Below are positions 1 to 8,469 of a stretch of 64,000 bases of DNA, in pieces; positions within the stretch are counted from its first letter, which is position 1; the number at the start of each line of letters is the position of its first letter. Both the position numbers and the translations under genes were made by a program. Origin of the DNA: an uncultured Ruegeria sp. (GTDB taxonomy: Bacteria > Pseudomonadota > Alphaproteobacteria > Rhodobacterales > Rhodobacteraceae); the NCBI RefSeq assembly GCF_947500045.1, contig NZ_CANMQQ010000009.1:113815-177814 (forward strand). Reading direction: 5' to 3'. The notes beneath the pieces are model-generated. The model saw only the letters and a list, made by a program, of their open reading frames with translations, was not told the DNA's origin and did not search any database.

Positions 1-143
1 TAGCGATCACGATTGGCGCGGGAAAGAGACTGAAAACGACAGATTGTCGAAAATCTACCAGATTGCGGGCTTCGAATCAGGAACCATCAAGCTCAGGCAG
101 TGTCTCGTTGCGAGCGCTGTATCAACAAGAAGGTCTGATCACG

Positions 144-1100
144 ATGGCCATGAGCCACGAACCCGCGTGCGGGACCGCCCTAGCTGTATCTGATGGCCGG
201 CAGGCCACATTTACTGGCAATACGCTGGCGGTGGCTTCGATGTTGACTTGGGCGGCGGGTTTTCCGGCGGCTGAGGTCTTGTTGCAAAGCTGGCCACCAA
301 TCTCGCTGTTTGCTGTACGTATCGCCCTTGCAGTGCTGGTCATGGTGCCGATTTGGTTCATTTTGGACGGGCCCGCGCGGGTGCTGGGTGCCCGCTGGAG
401 GCATGCGTTTTTCGTGGGTGGCCTGGGGATCGGAGCGGGGATGTTCCTGATCCTTGTCGCGCAGAAGCTAACCGACCCTGTCACCGTTGTGATCATCGCC
501 TCGTGCGCGCCGTTAATTGCAACTCTGTTGGAATTGGCGGCGGGAACACGGCGATTGCGGTGGAATTTTGCGCTGGGCATTGCGATTTCGATCCTAGGCG
601 GGCTGATCGCGACCAGCGCGGTGGCTCCGGCGCAACTGGGACTTGGCGCGGCTTGCGCTGTGGTGTCGACCGCGCTGTTCTGTTGGGCTAGCATGGCCAC
701 GGCGCGCGATTTCCCCGAGCTCAGCCAGTTGGGTCGCAGCACCATCACGCTGGCCGGCGGGCTCTCGACAGCAGCCGTTCTTGTTCCAGTTGCAGGTGTT
801 CTGGGGTTAGAGGTCATGCCCACGCGCCAGGTCGATGCGCCACAAATGGGGATGTTGGTATTTTACGCATTGTTTTCGATGGGCCTGAGCCAGTTTTTCT
901 TCATCGCATCAGTCGGCAAACTGGGCGTCGCCCTGGCCTCGTTCCACATGAACATCACGCCGTTCTATGTGATGATCGTCATGTTGGCGTTGGGAGAGGA
1001 CTGGAATTGGACCCGCGCACTGGGTGCAGCGCTTGTGGCGCTTGCGGTGGTGCTGGCGCAGGACCGCAAACCCTGGCCAGTTCAGCCATCCAGCGCCTGA
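144..1100 (+). CDS. EamA/DMT-family transporter
   Basis: Drug/metabolite-transporter-type inner-membrane permease of about 318 residues. The translation is almost entirely hydrophobic segments (about ten) arranged as two EamA repeats; the second repeat starts near the middle and the protein ends with a short charged tail. The frame is open from position 63, but the ATG at 144 is preceded by an AGAAGG ribosome-binding site at 128-133, and upstream residues are hydrophilic and atypical, so I prefer 144. EamA proteins export metabolites or amino-acid-related compounds; the substrate here cannot be deduced. Its last 19 bases overlap the end of the convergent DUF1285 gene. Confidence 0.85.
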   Translation: MAMSHEPACGTALAVSDGRQATFTGNTLAVASMLTWAAGFPAAEVLLQSWPPISLFAVRIALAVLVMVPIWFILDGPARVLGARWRHAFFVGGLGIGAGMFLILVAQKLTDPVTVVIIASCAPLIATLLELAAGTRRLRWNFALGIAISILGGLIATSAVAPAQLGLGAACAVVSTALFCWASMATARDFPELSQLGRSTITLAGGLSTAAVLVPVAGVLGLEVMPTRQVDAPQMGMLVFYALFSMGLSQFFFIASVGKLGVALASFHMNITPFYVMIVMLALGEDWNWTRALGAALVALAVVLAQDRKPWPVQPSSA

Positions 1101-1672
1101 GACGCGATCAGAGGGAAGAACTGGCCGTCTGACCACACGCCGAACCAACCATCATGATGGGTGCCGATCTCGACCAATCGGTAGAAGCTCTTGCGATCGA
1201 TGCGTGCTTCTAGGTTTGTGCGCACCAATATGTATAGCGACGGCTCATCTGTTTCCGAATCAAAGACAATGCGGATTGGATGATCGGGCCCGGCGATGGC
1301 TGTATCTTCCACATGTGTCGTGAAGGTCAGGCGCTGCGCGTCGCCTACACCGTCCTGATCGAAATCAACGGCGATAAACGGTGCGTCCTCAACAGTGATT
1401 CCCACCTTTTCGACCGGAGTGACCAGAAAGTACTTGCCCTTTTCTTTCTTAAGAATTGAGGAAAATAGCTTCACAAGCTCGAACCGGGTGATGGGGGACC
1501 CTAGATAACTCCATGAGCCATCTTTTTTGATCTTGATGTCCAGATCGCCACAAAACGGAGGATTCCATAGGTGAACAGGCGGCAAACCTCGCGTTTTGGT
1601 CGCTTTGACTGATTTCGCCAGACCGTCTGGCGAAGGGGTCACGGGTTTTTGTCCGCTCATTGCTTTTGCCAT
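1082..1672 (-). CDS. DUF1285 domain-containing protein
   Basis: Protein of 196 residues recognised as the DUF1285 family from the N-terminal LPPVHLWNPPFCGD motif, followed by the G-x-W-x-Y-x-G-S-PI segment, a VRLFSS-like helix and the YFLVTPVEKVGI strand. These features are diagnostic of the family, which has a solved fold but no established biochemical role. It is commonly found next to a MoxR ATPase in alphaproteobacteria, and here it is divergent from one (start codons about 50 bp apart), so the two may share a promoter region. The C-terminus overlaps the EamA gene by 19 bases. Confidence 0.85.
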   Translation of the reverse strand: MAKAMSGQKPVTPSPDGLAKSVKATKTRGLPPVHLWNPPFCGDLDIKIKKDGSWSYLGSPITRFELVKLFSSILKKEKGKYFLVTPVEKVGITVEDAPFIAVDFDQDGVGDAQRLTFTTHVEDTAIAGPDHPIRIVFDSETDEPSLYILVRTNLEARIDRKSFYRLVEIGTHHDGWFGVWSDGQFFPLIASQALDG

Positions 1673-1724
1673 TTCCTCTCAGCGCGATACACTTCAATCA
1701 TAACAGTCCATGGAAGGGAACCTT

Positions 1725-2732
1725 ATGTCCGAACCTGCCGACCTCGTGTCCGAGATCGAAGCGCTGGAAAACAAGCTGCAAGAGGCCAAATCCTCGATCA
1801 CCCGCCGCTTTATCGGGCAGGAGAAGGTCGTGGACCTGACCTTGACCGCGCTTTTGTGCGGGGGGCACGCGTTGTTGATCGGCTTGCCGGGGCTGGGCAA
1901 AACGCGATTGGTCGAGACGTTGTCGACCGTGATGGGCCTGCATGGTAACCGCATCCAGTTCACGCCTGACCTGATGCCGGCCGATATTCTGGGGTCCGAG
2001 GTTCTGGACACCGCCGAAGATGGCAGCCGCCATTTCCGCTTTATTTCCGGCCCGATTTTCTGTGAGCTGCTGATGGCGGATGAGATCAACCGCGCCAGTC
2101 CCCGTACTCAGTCGGCTTTGCTGCAGGCGATGCAGGAGCGAACGGTGACAGTTGCGGGTGAAGATCGTGATTTGGGTGTGCCGTTCCACGTGCTGGCGAC
2201 GCAAAACCCGATTGAGCAAGAGGGCACCTATCCGCTGCCCGAAGCTCAGCTGGACCGTTTTCTGGTACAGGTCGATGTAGAATACCCCGACCGTCAAACC
2301 GAACGCGACATCCTTCTGGCCACCACGGGCGTCGAGGAAGCCGAAGCGCATCAGATTTTCACCAAAGATGAATTGCTTGCCGCGCAGGTTCTGCTGCGTC
2401 GGATGCCGGTGGGAGATTCGGTAGTCGAGCTGATCCTTGATCTGGTCCGCGCCTTCCGCCCGGATGAAGAAGGCGCGTCCGAGCGGGTGAAGGAAACCGT
2501 CGCTTGGGGGCCTGGACCACGGGCGGCGCAGGCGCTGATGATGACCGTGCGCGCCAATGCGATGTTGCAAGGTCGTCTGGCACCGAATGCCGAGGACGTG
2601 CTGGAGATGGCGCGCCCGGTACTCAGCCACCGCATGGCGCTGAACTTTGCGGCACGGGCGCGGGGCGACAGCCTGTCTGATCTGATCGAGTCCACGGCCG
2701 CCGGTCTTGTCCGCACCGAGGCTGCGGCGTGA
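1725..2732 (+). CDS. MoxR-family AAA ATPase
   Basis: AAA+ ATPase of the MoxR subgroup, about 335 residues. The Walker A is GLPGLGKTRL near residue 60, the Walker B is the MADEINRASP segment, and the sensor region follows (ATQNPIEQEGTYPLPEAQLDRF), all hallmark MoxR motifs. MoxR ATPases act as chaperone-like partners of VWA-domain proteins, and the next three genes encode such proteins. An in-frame ATG lies at 1710, but GGAAGGG at 1712-1718 is correctly placed for the ATG at 1725, so 1725 is chosen. First gene of a tightly coupled operon: it overlaps the next gene by 4 bases. Confidence 0.93.
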   Translation: MSEPADLVSEIEALENKLQEAKSSITRRFIGQEKVVDLTLTALLCGGHALLIGLPGLGKTRLVETLSTVMGLHGNRIQFTPDLMPADILGSEVLDTAEDGSRHFRFISGPIFCELLMADEINRASPRTQSALLQAMQERTVTVAGEDRDLGVPFHVLATQNPIEQEGTYPLPEAQLDRFLVQVDVEYPDRQTERDILLATTGVEEAEAHQIFTKDELLAAQVLLRRMPVGDSVVELILDLVRAFRPDEEGASERVKETVAWGPGPRAAQALMMTVRANAMLQGRLAPNAEDVLEMARPVLSHRMALNFAARARGDSLSDLIESTAAGLVRTEAAA

Positions 2733-3604
2733 ACGCCGCCCAGACCCTACGCGAACGATCCGAGGCCGAAGCATCCCGGCTGCCGCCTCTGTTGGCGCGC
2801 GCCGAGCAGTTGGCTGGAACCGTGTTGTTGGGTGATCATGGGCGCAGACGCTCGGGTCTGGGGGATGATTTCTGGCAATACCGCCCTGCACAGATCGGTG
2901 ACAGTCGCCGCATGATCGACCACCGCCGTTCTGCGCGCGGAGACCAGCAATTTGTCCGCGAACGGGAGTGGCAGATTGCGCAGTCGATCATGTTATGGGT
3001 CGATCAGGGCGCGTCGATGCGGTTTGCCTCAGACAAGATCCTGCCGACTAAGGCCGACCGTGCCCGCTTGCTAGGGCTGGCAACGGCCATCCTTCTAGTG
3101 CGTGGAGGGGAACGTGTTGGTCTGACCGGCACTACCTTGCCACCACGCAGAGGAAATGCACAGATCATACGGTTGGCACAGGCGTGGTCAGAAGATACGC
3201 AGACAGATTATGCTCCGCCCGAGCACCGCGCCATGATCCCGCATGCGCGTGCCGTGTTTATTTCAGATTTCCTTGGTCCGTTGGATGAGGTTGAACTGGC
3301 CTTGACCAAAGCCGCCGACCGGGGGGTACGCGGTGTGTTGCTGCAGGTTCTGGACCCAAGTGAGGAATCCTTCCCCTATTCCGGACGCACCATCTTTGAA
3401 AGTGTCGGTGGCACCGCCCGGCATGAAACACTGAAGGCCGCAGATCTGCGCGATCGCTATCTGAATCGCCTCGCGCAGCGCAAGGATGCGTTGACACAAC
3501 TCTGCCGCGCGACCGGTTGGCAAATGGGGTTGCACCACACGGACGATAGCGCTCAATCGGCTCTATTGTGGGTCTATCGTGCCTTGGATGGGGGTGCGCA
3601 ATGA
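2729..3604 (+). CDS. DUF58 domain-containing protein
   Basis: Protein of 291 residues starting with GTG inside the moxR stop (GTGA overlap). The segment with D-DFWQYRPAQIGD-R-MIDHRRSAR is the DUF58 signature. A von Willebrand factor A-like half follows, in which the metal-site DxSxS motif is altered to D92-Q-G-A-S. DUF58 proteins are the standard partners of MoxR ATPases and are thought to help fold or insert complexes. The ATGA overlap with the next gene implies translational coupling. Predicted soluble; no signal peptide. Confidence 0.9.
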   Translation: MNAAQTLRERSEAEASRLPPLLARAEQLAGTVLLGDHGRRRSGLGDDFWQYRPAQIGDSRRMIDHRRSARGDQQFVREREWQIAQSIMLWVDQGASMRFASDKILPTKADRARLLGLATAILLVRGGERVGLTGTTLPPRRGNAQIIRLAQAWSEDTQTDYAPPEHRAMIPHARAVFISDFLGPLDEVELALTKAADRGVRGVLLQVLDPSEESFPYSGRTIFESVGGTARHETLKAADLRDRYLNRLAQRKDALTQLCRATGWQMGLHHTDDSAQSALLWVYRALDGGAQ

Positions 3605-6363
3605 CGGTTCTGGCGGGCATCGGCTTTACTGCGCCTTGGGTGCTGTTGGGGCTTTTGACCCTGCCGATCCTTTGGCTGATCCTGCGCGCCGTCCCACCCG
3701 CGCCGATCCGTCGTCTGTTCCCTGCCGTTACCTTGCTGCTGGGCCTGAAGGATGACGAAAGCGTCTCGGACCGCACACCGTGGTGGCTGTTGCTGCTCAG
3801 GATGCTGGCAGCTGCAGCGATCATTATCGGGCTGGCTGGACCGGTGCTGAACCCCTCGCGTGATGAAACTGGGTCCGGGCCGTTGTTGTTGGTGCTTGAT
3901 GCCAGCTGGGCGGGCGCGACACGCTGGTCGTCGAAACTGGACCAGATCGACGCACAACTGACCGAGGCTGGGCGTGCCGGTCGCCCCGTATCGATCCTGC
4001 GCCTGACCGAGCCCGAGCCCCCTGTGTTCCAAGCCGCCGAGGCGTGGCGTGGGCGCCTGCCGGGTCTGACGCCGATGCCCTGGCAGCCCACCGATACGCA
4101 GATCGACCAAACATTGGCAGCGCTAGAGCAGGTAGAGGGCGGGTTTGACACCCATTGGTTCAGTGACCGGCTGTCGTATGACGGGCATGATCGGCTTGTC
4201 TCGGCCCTGCAAGGGCGCGGCAATGTGATCGTTTACCAATTCGCCGCACCGGTAACCGCGATCCTGCCAGCCACCTATCAGGACGGCGCAATACAACTCA
4301 GTGTATTGCGCGCCAATCCGGGTCCGGCGGAAAGCGTCACGGTTCTGGCGCAAGGGCGTGATCCTGCAGGTGCGATGCGCGTGCTGCACTCCACGCCGAT
4401 GGAATTTGAAAACGGCTCTATGCAAGAACAAATCGATCTTGCACTGCCTTCGGAACTGCGTGCGCGGATTACCCGGTTCGAGCTTCAGGGCGAACGCTCT
4501 GCCGGTGCAGTGACGTTGACGGATGACAGCTTGCGCCGACGCGAGGTGGCGCTGATCGCAGGTACTCTGAACCGCGAAGGGTTGGAGTTGTTGTCGCCGC
4601 TACACTACCTGACCCAAGTGCTGATCCCGACCGCCGATTTTGTCGACGGTGGCTTGACCGAAGTATTACCCGCCAACCCCGATGTGATCGTATTGGCGGA
4701 TGTGGCCAAACTATCTGCTTCAGAACAGGCTGATGTCGTCGAGTGGGTCGAACAAGGTGGTTTGTTGCTGCGTTTCGCCGGTCCCCGCATGGCGGCCAGC
4801 GATCTAGGGCGTGATGACGAAGATACGCTGCTGCCGGTTCGCCTGCGCAGCGGCGGCCGCTCGGTTGGCGGCGCCATGAGTTGGGGTGAGGCAAAGGGGC
4901 TTGCGCCCTTCGCTGAAAACTCGCCGTTTTATGGGTTAGAGATCCCCGAGGACGTGTCTGTGACCACTCAAGTCATGGCGCAACCAGACCCTAATCTGGC
5001 GGATCGGGTGATTGCTTCGCTTTCTGACGGCACACCCTTGGTGACCCGCAAACCTCTGGGGCTGGGGCAGGTGGTGTTGTTCCATGTGACGGCAGATGCT
5101 GAATGGTCCAGCCTGCCACTGTCCGGGCTGTTTGTAGAGATGTTGGACCGGCTGGCCGTCGCGTCAGCGGCCAAATCGCGGCAAGAAGAACAGATGCAGG
5201 GCACCGTGTGGGAACCGGTCCAGATACTGGACGGCTTCGGTACATTGACCGATGCGGGAACGCTGGCGGGGGTTGACGGGGTCGAACTGGTTTCGGGCCA
5301 GATTGGACCAGACCTGCGCCCTGGGCTCTACGAGAGTGGCAAGCAGAAACTCGCACGCAATGTGTTGGCCGAGGATGCGCTGCTGTCGCCGGTAATCTGG
5401 CCTGCCGATGTCCCCATCCGCGGGCAGGAGATCACGACAGAGACGCCGCTTGCGGGCGTGTTGCTGAGCCTCGCGCTCGTGTTACTGACGATCGACGTTA
5501 TCGTGTCGCTGGCCCTCTCAGGGCGTTTGGGTCTGGCGCGCGCAGCGGCAGTGGCGCTGGGCGCGCTGCTGATTGCACCGGATGCACAGGCGCAGACGCC
5601 GGGTGATACCGATTTCGCGCTGAGTGCAACACATGAACTGGTTTTGGCCCATGTGCTGACAGGGGATTCTCAGGTCGACAGTATCGCGTTGGCAGGGCTG
5701 CGCGGGCTTGTGCAGACGCTGCATTTCCGTACTTCGGTCGAACCTGCCGATCCGGTTGGTGTTGATCTGGAGCGGGATGAACTTGCATTCTTCCCACTGC
5801 TCTATTGGCCGATTACACCCGATCAGCCGCAGCCATCAGCGGGGGCTTATGCCAAGCTCAACGCTTATCTACGGTCAGGCGGCATGATCCTATTCGATAC
5901 GCGTGACGCCGATATCGCCGGCTTCGGGGCGTCCAGCCCCAATGGGCGCAAGCTACAACAGTTGGCGGCTCCTCTGAATATCCCTTCGTTAGAGCCTGTT
6001 CCACGAGATCACGTCCTGACCCGTGCCTTCTATCTGTTGCAGGATTTCCCCGGACGCTATTCGGGTACCGAGGTTTGGGTCGAGGCCGCGCCGCCGGACG
6101 CCGAGCAGATTGAGGGGATGCCGTTCCGAAACCTCAACGACAACGTGACCCCGGTGGTAATCGGTGGCAACGACTGGGCCGGAGCCTGGGCTGTGGACCG
6201 CAACGGGCAGGCCCTGTTACCGGTCGGACGAGGTTACGCCGGGGAACGACAGCGTGAGCTTGCTCATCGTTTTGGAGTCAATCTGGTGATGCATGTGCTG
6301 ACCGGGAATTACAAATCCGATCAGGTTCACGTGCCCGCCCTTCTGGACAGGTTGGGACAATGA
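3601..6363 (+). CDS. BatA-like/DUF4159 membrane protein
   Basis: About 920 residues. The N-terminus is an aerotolerance-regulator (BatA)-type domain with two membrane helices (FTAPWVLLGLLTLPILWLIL and a second one around residues 60-80), then a VWA-like region whose metal motif is degraded (LVLDASWAGAT, D100). Another transmembrane helix lies near residue 620, followed by a signal-like alanine-rich hydrophobic segment and a C-terminal DUF4159 domain (HELVLAHVLTGD...FFPLLYWPITPD). The ATG at 3601 overlaps the DUF58 stop and has the expected N-terminus; an upstream in-frame start at 3568 lies inside DUF58 and is rejected. Fourth-gene overlap is again ATGA. Role within the MoxR system unknown. 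Confidence 0.88.
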   Translation: MTVLAGIGFTAPWVLLGLLTLPILWLILRAVPPAPIRRLFPAVTLLLGLKDDESVSDRTPWWLLLLRMLAAAAIIIGLAGPVLNPSRDETGSGPLLLVLDASWAGATRWSSKLDQIDAQLTEAGRAGRPVSILRLTEPEPPVFQAAEAWRGRLPGLTPMPWQPTDTQIDQTLAALEQVEGGFDTHWFSDRLSYDGHDRLVSALQGRGNVIVYQFAAPVTAILPATYQDGAIQLSVLRANPGPAESVTVLAQGRDPAGAMRVLHSTPMEFENGSMQEQIDLALPSELRARITRFELQGERSAGAVTLTDDSLRRREVALIAGTLNREGLELLSPLHYLTQVLIPTADFVDGGLTEVLPANPDVIVLADVAKLSASEQADVVEWVEQGGLLLRFAGPRMAASDLGRDDEDTLLPVRLRSGGRSVGGAMSWGEAKGLAPFAENSPFYGLEIPEDVSVTTQVMAQPDPNLADRVIASLSDGTPLVTRKPLGLGQVVLFHVTADAEWSSLPLSGLFVEMLDRLAVASAAKSRQEEQMQGTVWEPVQILDGFGTLTDAGTLAGVDGVELVSGQIGPDLRPGLYESGKQKLARNVLAEDALLSPVIWPADVPIRGQEITTETPLAGVLLSLALVLLTIDVIVSLALSGRLGLARAAAVALGALLIAPDAQAQTPGDTDFALSATHELVLAHVLTGDSQVDSIALAGLRGLVQTLHFRTSVEPADPVGVDLERDELAFFPLLYWPITPDQPQPSAGAYAKLNAYLRSGGMILFDTRDADIAGFGASSPNGRKLQQLAAPLNIPSLEPVPRDHVLTRAFYLLQDFPGRYSGTEVWVEAAPPDAEQIEGMPFRNLNDNVTPVVIGGNDWAGAWAVDRNGQALLPVGRGYAGERQRELAHRFGVNLVMHVLTGNYKSDQVHVPALLDRLGQ

Positions 6364-8405
6364 CCGGAACTGTCATCTTTGACCCGCTGATCCCGTGGCC
6401 TATTCTGACCTTTGTGGCAATGGTCGCCCTGTCGGGCGTTATTCTGGCCCTCTGGCGCGGCCTATCGGGTTGGGCTTTGCGCGGGTTGGCGGGCTTGATC
6501 ATCCTCGCGGCACTCAGCGGCCCAGTCTATCAGGCCGAGGACCGTGCGCCGCTAACCGATATCGTGTTGATGATCGAGGATGAAAGCGCCAGCCAAACCC
6601 TATCGGATCGCTCCGAACAAACGACACAGACGGCCAACGCCCTCGCAACTGAGATTGAAGCCCGCGACAATACCGAGCTGCGCCGGATCAGGGTCGGCGA
6701 TAGCGAAGGGGACGAAGGCACGCAGGTCATGGCTGCTTTGAACGCCGCGCTCGCCGAAGAACCCCGCGCGCGGATCGCTGGAATTCTGGTTGTTTCAGAC
6801 GGTATCGTCCATGACGCGGATCAAGCACCCGATTTGCCTGCTCCGATGCATTTGCTGCGGACCGGGCGCAAGGATGATTGGGATCGTCGCCTGATTGTGC
6901 GCAATGCCCCCGCCTTTGCCATTATCGGTGAGCCTGTGACCCTCACGCTGCGTGTCGAAGATACCGGCGCTGCGCCTATCGGTGCCGCAAGCGCGCCGCT
7001 TGAGATATCTGTGGATGGGGCCGAACCCGAGCAATTCACCATTCCAATCGGTCTGGACGTCGAGTTGCCAATCACTCTGCCGCATGGTGGGCGGAACGTC
7101 ATCCAATTCACTGTGCCCGAGGCTGAAGGCGAACTGACCGATCGCAACAACACCGCTCTGATCCAGATGAACGGCGTGCGCGATCGCCTGCGTGTTCTGC
7201 TGGTATCGGGTGAGCCGCATCCGGGCGGGCGCACTTGGCGCAACCTGCTGAAATCCGACAGTTCCGTGGATCTGGTTCATTTCACCATTCTGCGGCCACC
7301 GGAAAAGCAGGATGGCGTACCGGTTGATGAGCTTTCGCTGATCGCCTTTCCCACGCGCGAGCTGTTTCTCGAAAAGATCAACGATTTCGATCTGATCATC
7401 TTCGACCGCTATAAGCGGCGTGGGATATTGCCTGCAATTTATCTGGACAATGTCGGTGACTATATCGTCAACGGTGGCGCCGTACTGGTCGCAGCTGGCC
7501 CTGATTTTGCGACAGCCGACAGCCTGTTCCGGTCTCCGCTTGGTCCTGTTTTGCCCGCAAAACCCAGCGCGCGTGTGTATGAGGAACGATTCGTCCCCAT
7601 GGTCACGGATTTGGGGCAACGCCACCCGGTGACCACCAATCTGGGTGACGCTGAAACATGGGGCGCCTGGTTGCGTCAGATTGATGTGAGCCAGCTGTCC
7701 GGTGATCTGTTGATGACGGGCGTGGATGATCGCCCACTGCTGGTGTTGGACCGTGTGGGTGAGGGCCGTGTGGCCCTGATGGCCTCTGATCACGCCTGGC
7801 TCTGGAGCCGAGGATTTGAAGGGGGCGGCCCGCAATTGGAGCTGCTACGCAGGCTTGCGCACTGGATGATGAATGAACCCGAGCTTGAGGAAGAGGCGCT
7901 ATGGGCCGAGGCGAACGGCCAGTCCATGCGGATTATCCGACAAACTCTGGAAAATGAGGTTGGACCCGTGACCGTAACCCGCCCCAACGGTGACACCTTG
8001 GACATCACGCTGAACCAAGTCTCACCCGGCCGGTTCGAGGCGCAGTATTTCGGCCCTGAGATTGGCCTTTATCGTCTGGAAGAGGGTGCGCATTCTGCAG
8101 TGATTGGTTTGGGTCCCGCCGCGCCCAAGGAATTCGAACGCACCATCGCGACCGATGAGATACTCAGCCCGGTTCTGGCCAGCCTGCGCGGTGGAACGAT
8201 CCAGGTCGAAGATGGTTTGCCCGCGATCCGCGATGTCCGGGTTGGTCGCCCAGCGGCGGGTCGGGGCTGGATCGGCCTGACCCCACGCGAGGCTTATGAA
8301 ACCCGCGACGTCACGCAGGCGGGATTGCTTCCGCCTTGGTTGGTTTTGCTGCTTGCCGGTGGTTTCCTGCTGGGTGGTTGGTTGCGCGAAGGTCGGCGCT
8401 CGTAA
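6360..8405 (+). CDS. Large membrane protein of the MoxR operon (glutamine-amidotransferase-like)
   Basis: Protein of 681 residues. Two transmembrane helices at residues 12-55 are followed by a VWA-like segment (DIVLMIEDESASQ, metal motif degraded), a long beta-rich extracytoplasmic region, an amidotransferase-like alpha/beta region around residues 275-500 (RVLLVSGEPHPGGRTW; GGAVLVAAGPDF), and a C-terminal membrane anchor (PPWLVLLLAGGFLLGGWL) before a basic tail. Same layout as the uncharacterised last gene of MoxR-DUF58-DUF4159 operons in alphaproteobacteria. Coupled by ATGA to the preceding gene. I know of no assigned function. Confidence 0.85.
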   Translation: MTGTVIFDPLIPWPILTFVAMVALSGVILALWRGLSGWALRGLAGLIILAALSGPVYQAEDRAPLTDIVLMIEDESASQTLSDRSEQTTQTANALATEIEARDNTELRRIRVGDSEGDEGTQVMAALNAALAEEPRARIAGILVVSDGIVHDADQAPDLPAPMHLLRTGRKDDWDRRLIVRNAPAFAIIGEPVTLTLRVEDTGAAPIGAASAPLEISVDGAEPEQFTIPIGLDVELPITLPHGGRNVIQFTVPEAEGELTDRNNTALIQMNGVRDRLRVLLVSGEPHPGGRTWRNLLKSDSSVDLVHFTILRPPEKQDGVPVDELSLIAFPTRELFLEKINDFDLIIFDRYKRRGILPAIYLDNVGDYIVNGGAVLVAAGPDFATADSLFRSPLGPVLPAKPSARVYEERFVPMVTDLGQRHPVTTNLGDAETWGAWLRQIDVSQLSGDLLMTGVDDRPLLVLDRVGEGRVALMASDHAWLWSRGFEGGGPQLELLRRLAHWMMNEPELEEEALWAEANGQSMRIIRQTLENEVGPVTVTRPNGDTLDITLNQVSPGRFEAQYFGPEIGLYRLEEGAHSAVIGLGPAAPKEFERTIATDEILSPVLASLRGGTIQVEDGLPAIRDVRVGRPAAGRGWIGLTPREAYETRDVTQAGLLPPWLVLLLAGGFLLGGWLREGRRS

Positions 8406-8469
8406 GACTTAAGCACTTTTTCATGCTCTCCCTTGATGCTCTGCGCTGAGTATTGCGGGAAAACTGGTC

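Noticed and set aside
1698..2891. Long minus-strand frame opposite moxR (about 397 codons), and similar long antisense frames at 122-823, 3258-4223, 6795-7835, 15504-16235, 35863-36570, 50748-51305 and 53097-54161
   Set aside because: They lie entirely opposite well-supported genes, lack family motifs and have Arg/His/Gln-rich composition typical of GC-rich shadow frames.
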